64,000 nucleotides of DNA from CAVVMA01 sp963830715 (GTDB lineage Bacteria > Desulfobacterota > Binatia > Binatales > Binataceae): NCBI GenBank assembly GCA_963830715.1, contig CAWHNS010000002.1, positions 186,001 through 250,000 of the forward strand. The letters are read 5' to 3'. The position numbers and the translations under genes were made by a program. Position 1 is the stretch's first letter; each line of letters begins with the position of its first letter. Positions 58,030-64,000 of this stretch are shown here, one piece after another. Below the pieces are notes generated by a model. It was not told where the DNA came from. It ran no database searches and saw nothing but the letters and a program-made list of their open reading frames with translations.

Positions 58030-59421
58030 ATGACGAACAGCCGCGATCTCTTCGGCCATCCGAAGGGATTGACTTTTCTCTTCACCACCGAGATGTGGGA
58101 GCGGTTTTCCTACTACGGGATGCGGTCGCTCCTTGTGCTCTACATGGTGAAGTTTCTGTTCCAGCCCGGCCGTGGCGAGACCGTGCTGGGTCTCGGCGTT
58201 TTGAAGCACGCCCTCGAATCATTGTCCGGACCGCTCGACGCGCAACCGCTGGCGTCGACGGTCTACGGCTTATACACGGGGTTCGTATATCTGACGCCGA
58301 TTTTCGGCGGCCTGCTCGCCGATCGCGTGCTGGGCCAGCGGCGCACCGTCGTTCTCGGCGCGATCCTGATGGCTATCGGCCATTTCATGATGGCGGTCGA
58401 TTCGCTGTTTCTGCTCGCGCTCCTGACGCTGATTCTGGGCAACGGCGCCTTCAAGCCGAATATCTCGACGCAGGTGGGCTCGCTCTACGCGCCGGGCGAT
58501 CCTCGCCGCGATCGCGCCTACTCGATCTTCTATCTCGGCATCAATCTCGGCGCGTTCCTTGCACCGCTCGTCTGCGGCGCACTCGGCGAAAAAGTCGGGT
58601 GGCGCTACGGCTTCGGAGCAGCCGGAATCGGGATGTCGATCGGCCTTGCGATCTATCTCTACGCGCTACGCGACTTGCCGAGCGACCGCCTGCACGGTAC
58701 GAAATCCGAGCGCGTCGAAGAGAAGCGGCTCGATCGCGAAGGCCGTCGCGTGCTCGCCGCACTCCTGCTGATCTGCGTACCGGTCGCGCTTTTCTGGGCG
58801 GCGTATGAGCAGCAGGGCAACACGATGGTTCTCTGGGTGGACCGCTTCACGAATCGGTCGGTCAACCTGGCCTTCTGGAAGGGCGATATCCCGACGACCT
58901 GGTTTCTGGCGATCAACCCGTTGATGATTTTCGTGCTGACGCCGTTCATTGTCGAGTTGTGGTCCCGGCAGTCGAAGCGCGGACGGGAACCGTCGAGCGT
59001 CGCGAAGATGGCGCTCGGATGCATCGGCGTCGCGCTCGGCAATCTCATCATGGTGGTCGCGGCGTGGCATACGGGAACCGCGGGCAAGGCGAGTTGGCTC
59101 TGGGTGGTCGCCTATACGTTCGTCGTCACCGTCGGCGAGCTGTACCTCTCACCGGTTGGATTGTCGCTGGTTTCGAAAGCGGCACCGCCTTCGGCGATCT
59201 CAGTAATGATGGGGTTGTGGCTCGCGACGAGTTTTCCCGGCAATCTCCTCGCTGGCAGGCTCGGCCGATCATGGAACAGCATGGAGAAGCCGTATTTCTT
59301 TCTGATGATCGCGGCCGTAGCGGCGGGCGCCGGCGCGGCTATCTGGATCTTGAGCCGCTTGCTGAAACCCGTCCTTGAAAAAAAACCAGCCGCGTCTCTC
59401 GCAAGCGCCGCAGCCGGCTAG
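58030..59421 (+). CDS. POT/PTR2 family proton-dependent oligopeptide transporter
   Basis: 463 residues, about 12-14 helices. Family marks: EMWERFSYYGMR (proton-coupling ExxER in TM1), FGGLLADRVLGQRR (PTR2 motif 1) and FYLGINLGAFLAP (PTR2 motif 2). Imports di- and tripeptides by proton symport. The TM10-11 segment GELYLSPVGLSLVSKAAP is typical. It stands alone, followed after 60 bases by a CoA-transferase on the same strand. Confidence 0.93.
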   Translation: MTNSRDLFGHPKGLTFLFTTEMWERFSYYGMRSLLVLYMVKFLFQPGRGETVLGLGVLKHALESLSGPLDAQPLASTVYGLYTGFVYLTPIFGGLLADRVLGQRRTVVLGAILMAIGHFMMAVDSLFLLALLTLILGNGAFKPNISTQVGSLYAPGDPRRDRAYSIFYLGINLGAFLAPLVCGALGEKVGWRYGFGAAGIGMSIGLAIYLYALRDLPSDRLHGTKSERVEEKRLDREGRRVLAALLLICVPVALFWAAYEQQGNTMVLWVDRFTNRSVNLAFWKGDIPTTWFLAINPLMIFVLTPFIVELWSRQSKRGREPSSVAKMALGCIGVALGNLIMVVAAWHTGTAGKASWLWVVAYTFVVTVGELYLSPVGLSLVSKAAPPSAISVMMGLWLATSFPGNLLAGRLGRSWNSMEKPYFFLMIAAVAAGAGAAIWILSRLLKPVLEKKPAASLASAAAG

Positions 59422-59481
59422 CGGATCGCGTCGTACGAGAGAGCCTGTTGCATGGCATAACCGGACGAGTAGGGTGAAAAA

Positions 59482-60672
59482 ATGCCGGGAGCGCTCGACG
59501 GACTGCGAGTCCTCGATCTGACCACGATGGTCGCCGGTCCCGTGGCCACCATGATGCTGGCCGATCAGGGCGCGGACGTTATCAAGATCGAGTCGCCGGG
59601 CGGCGATCTCATGCGCCGGTTCACCCATTCGGCCGACCGGCTGCCGGCGTCGTTCCTGTCGTGCAATCGCAACAAGCGATCTCTCGCGCTCGATCTCAAG
59701 TCGCCCGAAGGGTTGGAAATTCTGAAGAAGCTGATCGCGACCGCCGACGTCTTCGTCCAGAATTTCCGGCCGGGCACGATCGAGCAGATGGGATTGGGCG
59801 AGGAGGTCGTGCGCGGCATCCGCAAAGACATCATCTATGTTTCCATCAGCGGATTCGGTGACAAGGGTCCATACGCACAGCGGCGCGCCTACGATCCGGT
59901 GATTCAGGCGCTCTCCGGCCTCGCGGAAATTCAGGCTGACTGGGAAACCGGCCGGCCCAGGATGGTGCGCGCGATCGTCGCGGATTGCACCACCGCGCTG
60001 ACCGTCGCGCAGGCCATCACCGCCGCGCTGGTCGCCAAGGAGCGGTCCGGAATCGGACAGCACGTGCGAATCGCGATGCTCGACGCGATGATCGCGTATC
60101 TGTGGCCTGAGGCGATGCCGAGCCTGACCTATGTCGGCGAGGAGTCGGACCCATCGCTGGGGCAACGGGGGCCCGATCTCGTGTACGCGACGCAGGATCG
60201 ATACATCACAGCCGGCGCGATGTCGGACGCCGAATGGGTGGGAATGTGCAGGGCGCTCGACCTCGAGAATCTGATCGACGATCCCCGCCTCAAGACGACT
60301 GCGGCGCGCGCCTACAACTCCGCCGAACGGCGCCGTCTGGTCGCCGCTGAACTGGAGAAATGGCGCGCCGATGAAATTCTGCCCCGGCTCCTGGAACACG
60401 ATGTGCCTTCCGCGCCGGTGTTGAGCCGCTTCGAACTGATGCAGGATCCGCAGATCAGGGAGAGCGGAATTCTCGAAGAGCACCAATACGCGACGTGCAC
60501 GGTGCGCCAGCCGCGCCCCGCTGCGCGCTTCGATCGCACGCCGGCTGAGGTGCGCACGCTGGCGCCGCAACTCGGACAGGACAATTCGGCCATCCTCGAT
60601 GAACTCGGCTACGGAGCCGAGGACATCGCGCGCCTGACTCGCGAGCGAATCCTGCACGCTCGCCGAAGCTGA
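59482..60672 (+). CDS. CaiB/BaiF family CoA-transferase (C)
   Basis: Third class III CoA-transferase, 396 residues. GADVIKIESPGGD (30-42), CNRNKRSLALDLKS and SISGFGDKGPYA. Unlike the pair at 6-8.5 kb, the nucleophile position is Asp201 (AMLDAMIAYL), as in formyl-CoA transferase. It is followed eight bases later by an HCCA-isomerase-like gene and then by a GST, suggesting a glutathione-dependent aromatic or carboxylate catabolic cluster. Confidence 0.91.
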   Translation: MPGALDGLRVLDLTTMVAGPVATMMLADQGADVIKIESPGGDLMRRFTHSADRLPASFLSCNRNKRSLALDLKSPEGLEILKKLIATADVFVQNFRPGTIEQMGLGEEVVRGIRKDIIYVSISGFGDKGPYAQRRAYDPVIQALSGLAEIQADWETGRPRMVRAIVADCTTALTVAQAITAALVAKERSGIGQHVRIAMLDAMIAYLWPEAMPSLTYVGEESDPSLGQRGPDLVYATQDRYITAGAMSDAEWVGMCRALDLENLIDDPRLKTTAARAYNSAERRRLVAAELEKWRADEILPRLLEHDVPSAPVLSRFELMQDPQIRESGILEEHQYATCTVRQPRPAARFDRTPAEVRTLAPQLGQDNSAILDELGYGAEDIARLTRERILHARRS

Positions 60673-60679
60673 AATCGCG

Positions 60680-61276
60680 ATGGGAAAAGATCTGGAGTTC
60701 TTCTTCGATTACGGAAGTCCGTGGAGTTACATGGCCGACTCCCAACTCCCCGCGCTGGCGGCGCGCACAGGTGCTACCATCACCTACATTCCGATGCTCC
60801 TCGGCGGAGTATTCAAGGCGACCGGCAATCAGTCGCCGGCGAATTCGACGGTGCAGGCCAAGCTCAAGTACGGCGGGATCGACATGATGCGATGGGTCAG
60901 GCGCTATGGCGTACCCTTCAAGCGCAATCCGCATTTTCCGGTCAACACGATGAAGATCATGCGCGGCGCGATCGCGGCGCAGATGCGCGGATTTTTTCCG
61001 CGCTACCATCGTGCGATGTTCGCCGGAATGTGGGAGCGGGAACTCAAACTCGACGACGACGCGGTGATCCACACGGCACTTGAAGCGGCGGGACTCGATG
61101 CGCCATTGCTCTTACAGTTGATCGAGCGCCAGGAAGTCAAGGACAAACTCAGGGCGAACACCGATCTGGGGGTGGCGCGCGGCGTATTCGGCGCTCCCGC
61201 ATTCTTCGTCGATGACGAGCTGTACTGGGGCAACGATCGTCTGGATTTCGTCGAGGCCGCGCTGATCGGCGACTGA
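60680..61276 (+). CDS. 2-hydroxychromene-2-carboxylate isomerase-like DsbA-family protein
   Basis: 198 residues of the kappa-class GST/DsbA type. It has the N-terminal FFFDYGSPWSYMA (Ser replacing the DsbA Cys), GGVFKATGNQSPAN, and near the C-terminus GVARGVFGAPAFFVDDELYWG. Such isomerases use glutathione in naphthalene-type degradation, but many homologues act on other substrates. It lies between a CoA-transferase and a GST. Confidence 0.9.
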   Translation: MGKDLEFFFDYGSPWSYMADSQLPALAARTGATITYIPMLLGGVFKATGNQSPANSTVQAKLKYGGIDMMRWVRRYGVPFKRNPHFPVNTMKIMRGAIAAQMRGFFPRYHRAMFAGMWERELKLDDDAVIHTALEAAGLDAPLLLQLIERQEVKDKLRANTDLGVARGVFGAPAFFVDDELYWGNDRLDFVEAALIGD

Positions 61277-61384
61277 TCTCGCGGCGATCCGCGAGATCGG
61301 ACGTGCTCGGGCGATGAATCGACGACCTTCCACTTATTGCGCCGATAGAAAAAGGACGAAAAGAAGAACCGGGAGGAGAACGAA

Positions 61385-62074
61385 ATGATTGACCTTTACT
61401 ATTGGCCTACGCCGAACGGACACAAGATCACGATCTATCTCGAAGAAACCGGGCTGGAGTACCGCATCGTTCCCGTCAACATCCGCGAGGGCGATCAGTT
61501 CAAGCCCGAGTTCCTGAAGATCAGTCCGAACAACCGGATGCCCGCGATCGTCGATTCCGACGGACCCGGCGGCAAGCCGATTTCGCTGTTCGAGTCGGGC
61601 GCGATCCTGCTCTATCTCGGCGAGAAGACCGGCAAGTTGCTGCCCTTGAAATCCGCGCGCGTTATGAAGTCGTGCAGTGGCTGATGTTCCAGATGGCGAA
61701 CGTCGGTCCGATGTTCGGCCAGCGCGGCCATTTCCTGCGCGCGGCGCCCGAGAAGATTCCGTACGCGATCGAACGATACACCAACGAGTCACGCCGGCTG
61801 CTAGACGTGATGGACCGGCGGCTCGGCCAGTCCGCATACCTGGCGGGCGACTACTCGATCGCCGACATCGCAACCTACCCGTGGGTAGTAGGCACCCGTC
61901 GCGAGCCGGAACAACTCGAGTAGCCGTCCCAACTTCAAGCGCTGGCTCGAAGCGATCTCAGAGCGCCCCGCGGTAAAGCGCGGCGTGGCGGTGATGGCCA
62001 ACCTGCCGCAACAACCGCTCGACGACAAGGCGCGATCGATACTATACGGCGCCAAACAATTCGAGCGCCGCTGA
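61385..62074 (+). CDS. glutathione S-transferase, frameshifted twice
   Basis: About 228 residues, Ure2/YghU-like. N-terminal thioredoxin domain: YYWPTPNGHKITIYLEETG and SPNNRMPAIVD, FESGAILLYLGEKTG. After LPLKSAR the frame changes near 61655 and continues RYEVVQWLMFQMANVGPMFG and YLAGDYSIADIATYPWV. At 61921 a single extra T gives a false stop; skipping it gives SRPNFKRWLEAISERPAV to a TGA at 62072. Both joins restore a standard GST, so errors are likely. Confidence 0.82.
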
Positions 62075-62137
62075 CTGGCGAGCGAGGATAGCGGACCGTC
62101 TGGCGAGGCGTTTGACATAGGCAGCGAGGGCGCCGAT

Positions 62138-62434
62138 ATGTCTAAGCTGGGAAAAAGGCCGATCAGGGCCGCCAAGGAAGTCCACGGAATCGTAAGCGGC
62201 GAGATTACGTCCGGTTTTGTCGTGCATGTCCCGGATGATGTTGACGTGAAAGCGCTGAGAAAGCGGCTCGGCTATTCGCAGTCGCAATTTTCGCGACGCT
62301 TCGGGTTCGCCATCGACGCGGTACAGGATTGGGAGCAGCGTCGCAGGACGCCGGACCGAACGGCGCGCGTTTTCTTGACCGTCATAGCGCGCGAACCGGA
62401 GGCGGTCAGCCGCGCGCTGGGGCGATCACACTGA
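62138..62434 (+). CDS. XRE-family HTH protein, antitoxin-like
   Basis: 98 residues with a lambda-repressor-like HTH at about 37-75 (LRKRLGYSQSQFSRRFGFA, then VQDWEQRRRTP), the pattern of HigA/NadS-like antitoxins that bind the operator of a RelE-type toxin. No toxin gene lies next to it: GST is upstream and a half tRNA downstream. It may be an orphan from an integrated element. Confidence 0.8.
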   Translation: MSKLGKRPIRAAKEVHGIVSGEITSGFVVHVPDDVDVKALRKRLGYSQSQFSRRFGFAIDAVQDWEQRRRTPDRTARVFLTVIAREPEAVSRALGRSH

Positions 62435-62509
62435 AGAATCGCCTCCCACAACGCGAGCAGAGAGACCGTCTGGCGACCGCCGTCAGTCCAATATAAAACG
62501 ATCGCAAGC

Positions 62510-62551
62510 GCCCCCTTAGCTCAGATGGATAGAGCACAGGATTCCTAATCC
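62510..62551 (+). pseudogene. 5' half of a tRNA-Arg (CCU), interrupted after the anticodon arm
   Basis: GCCCCCT acceptor strand, TA, D arm GCTC-AGATGGATA-GAGC, then CAGGA with loop TTCCTAA (anticodon CCU, 62544-62546) and TCC. From 62552 on no T arm, acceptor complement or CCA follows. ATATAAAA lies upstream as a possible -10. This looks like a tRNA gene cut by integration. Confidence 0.6.
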
Positions 62552-62819
62552 ATTACGGAACGTAGGGATTTCGTGCCAACGGGGCGTTATCGAGGAAAAT
62601 CGGGGCTATTCTGGATCGATAGCGCCCCGTCCCGACCCGTCAAAACCGATAGCGGTCAAGAGTTTGGTGCCAAGTCGGTGCCAGTTTTTTGGGAGGCGCG
62701 CGGCGCTCATCGCCTGGGATCGGCGGCTCCGCGAGATTCTGAGGCAAGCCCGCGCCCAAGGTGATCGAGCTTCACCCGACCGTCGCGGCTTGAAAACGCA
62801 CGCCGCAAAATCCGTGGTT
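62552..62819. other. junction region with hairpin and GTGCCA repeats, no gene recognised
   Basis: Arms at 62579-62592 and 62617-62630 (ACGGGGCGTTATCG and its complement with one mismatch). GTGCCA recurs at 62573, 62667 and 62678. Short open frames here look like nothing known; there is no integrase in view. Confidence 0.4.
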
Positions 62820-63287
62820 CTAGGGCTGCACGCTGAAAGTCCCGTGAACCGTGATGATATTGGTTTTGGAAGTCGCGATCGTTCCGGTAACTCGGCCCTC
62901 GAATGAAGGGCCGCCCGGAGTAAAAACTAGATCTAAGCCGCCGATATAACCGGTTCCGCATTGGAGTCCCATGGCCACGCCGACCAGATCTTGTCCGTCT
63001 TCCTCTAGAATCTCCGAATAGATCGGCAGGCAGCCGCCCACTTCGACCCCCTCGTCCGCGCCTTCAAGTATTTGGATACTAGTTTTGTGGCCCGACTTGA
63101 TCAGTGTCCCCTCTAGCAAGGTGCAATAGCACTGGCCGGAGGCGCAGTACGAATCAAAACCGTCGTCGCAGGTTCCGTTGTTGAAAAGCCCCGATGCGCT
63201 GAATGAGCCGGTGACGACTCCCGCCCGCGCGGGAATGGCGGCCAGCAGTACCGTGATCAGGAAAAGCGGAAGTGTTTTGATCGTCAT
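62820..63287 (-). CDS. small exported cysteine-rich protein, unknown function
   Basis: 155 residues. A signal peptide (MTIKTLPLFLITVLLA, then IPARA) precedes a mature part with six cysteines; four cluster in CDDGFDSYCASGQCYC, suggesting disulphides in the periplasm or outside the cell. The rest is Gly-rich and beta-like. The ATG at 63287 follows an AAGGAGAG box. No family recognised. Base composition is less GC-rich than the rest of the window. Confidence 0.65.
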   Translation of the reverse strand: MTIKTLPLFLITVLLAAIPARAGVVTGSFSASGLFNNGTCDDGFDSYCASGQCYCTLLEGTLIKSGHKTSIQILEGADEGVEVGGCLPIYSEILEEDGQDLVGVAMGLQCGTGYIGGLDLVFTPGGPSFEGRVTGTIATSKTNIITVHGTFSVQP

Positions 63288-63339
63288 TTTGAACTCTCCT
63301 TATTGCGCGGCCCGTCATCTTACTCGTTGGTCAATCTTC

Positions 63340-63834
63340 TCAAGCAACAGGGCGCTGGGCTTTCTTACATTCCTTCCGGGAGCAAAATATGTCGTGAGCA
63401 TTGTCATAAATCGGAACATCCTGATCTTTGTGAGCAGCGTCCATTGCCGCTTTGACCACCGCCAAGCCGATGCGCGGAACATTCTGATCCTTGTGGGCCG
63501 CGTCCATCGTATTCAGCCAGCGGGTCTTTACCCATACGAGAAGCAATCGGTAACGAGAAGCCTGCTCGCCAGGATAGAGGAGCGTCAGATCAACAACACA
63601 ACTAACCTGAGCAACCGGAATCGCAACCTCGTCCTGCGTTGATTGAGCGCCGCAATCGCAACCGCCCTTATCCTGAGCGGCGCAAGTTACCCCATTAGGT
63701 GCGCAGCCAAGGAAAAACATAGCGACGCCATACAGCGTGCCACGGCTCGCGACGCCGGGCGGGCAAGGATCGATCAAAATGCAGCTATGTGTTTTGGCGT
63801 TCGGCAATTCCGATAGTTCGGTAACAAATTTCAT
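63340..63834 (-). CDS. hypothetical protein with internal repeat, possibly a lipoprotein
   Basis: 164 residues from an ATG at 63834. A segment YGVAMFFLGCAPNG resembles a lipobox, so the true start may lie nearer to it. The C-terminal part contains the duplicated unit DAAHKDQNVP / DAAHKDQDVP, and the underlying DNA (63410-63515) repeats with a few changes. Cysteine-rich at the start of the mature part (GGCDCG). No family recognised. Confidence 0.5.
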   Translation of the reverse strand: MKFVTELSELPNAKTHSCILIDPCPPGVASRGTLYGVAMFFLGCAPNGVTCAAQDKGGCDCGAQSTQDEVAIPVAQVSCVVDLTLLYPGEQASRYRLLLVWVKTRWLNTMDAAHKDQNVPRIGLAVVKAAMDAAHKDQDVPIYDNAHDIFCSRKECKKAQRPVA

Positions 63835-63940
63835 TCAAGGCTGCTCCGTCGCTATGAGTTTGCATTTCTCGACTTTCGTCAAAGGGCGAACCGCCCGCGA
63901 GGGCCGGGGAGCCCGCGAACAGGAGCGCGAGCGCCGCCAC
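63785..63940 (-). CDS. possible small secreted peptide
   Basis: 51 codons from a GTG at 63940: MAALALLFAGSPALA looks like a signal peptide, followed by GGSPFDESREMQTHSD. It overlaps the start of the gene at 63834. A basic stretch RR directly upstream in this frame, and an ATG nearby in another frame, suggest the true start is further up behind another indel. Confidence 0.3.
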   Translation of the reverse strand: MAALALLFAGSPALAGGSPFDESREMQTHSDGAALNEICYRTIGIAERQNT

Positions 63941-64000
63941 GATCCCGCGCCGGTTTCATTGTCCTATCTTTTCGATACATCGCTGAAAAACTTGCTCTGC

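Noticed and set aside
62510..62830. Group I intron in the tRNA-Arg(CCU) gene
   Set aside because: Known introns split the anticodon loop. Here the loop is intact, the break is after the first three bases of the 3' anticodon stem, and no 3' exon is visible downstream.

Overview
This is a GC-rich Gram-negative chromosome segment of about 60 genes on both strands, with no rRNA and no CRISPR array. An LPS-export ATPase (lptB), the MEP-pathway gene ispF, clpS-clpA, a class A RNase P RNA, KorAB-type 2-oxoacid:ferredoxin oxidoreductase, three CaiB/BaiF CoA-transferases, an LLM flavin monooxygenase and an imuA-imuB-dnaE2 mutasome suggest a member of the former Deltaproteobacteria, most plausibly Candidatus Binatota. 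That placement is an inference from gene content only.

Layout. 1-3.6 kb: truncated hydrolase, clpP, lptB, an FlK-like thioesterase and a MaoC protein. 3.6-8.8 kb: a minus-strand run (YciI, two CoA-transferases, SMP-30, M24 peptidase). 9.0-12.4 kb: an ECF vitamin/metal transporter (S component, fused double ATPase, EcfT) with a hairpin-plus-U-tract attenuator in its leader. 12.5-14.3 kb: FmdB zinc ribbon, an unrecognised gene and a winged-helix regulator beside a perfect palindrome. 14.3-21 kb: ispF, LapA-like, moeA, a MltD-like transglycosylase, an NtrB/NtrC-like pair and thiE. 21-23 kb: an ApeA-like HEPN gene between two copies of a composite repeat. 23-34.6 kb: MFS, tRNA-Phe, gshB-rsmE-prmA, LLM enzyme, glycerophosphodiesterase, dnaG, a CAU tRNA, rnpB and an ArsA-like ATPase. 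34.7-47.3 kb: rmuC, an acyltransferase, clpS-clpA, a zinc dehydrogenase and the mutasome. 47.4-57.7 kb: serine hydrolase, nitroreductase, rhodanese-PduO-MBL cluster, ligA, acylphosphatase, korA-korB and a DMT exporter. 58-62 kb: POT transporter, CoA-transferase, HCCA isomerase and GST. 62.1-64 kb: a less GC-rich patch with an HTH protein, a half tRNA-Arg(CCU) and small secreted proteins, probably the edge of an integrated element.

Two features run through the window. First, about a dozen genes, several of them housekeeping (dnaG, ligA, clpA, prmA), carry single-base frameshifts, some in homopolymers. This looks like residual assembly error rather than decay, so these genes are annotated across the shift. 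Second, at least five families of short hairpin-forming repeats are scattered between genes. Several copies lie in frame inside proteins: DnaE2, ImuB (two copies), ImuA and the ECF ATPase, while another supplies the C-terminus and stop codon of the ArsA-like ATPase. This resembles the Rickettsia palindromic elements and is the most unusual observation here.
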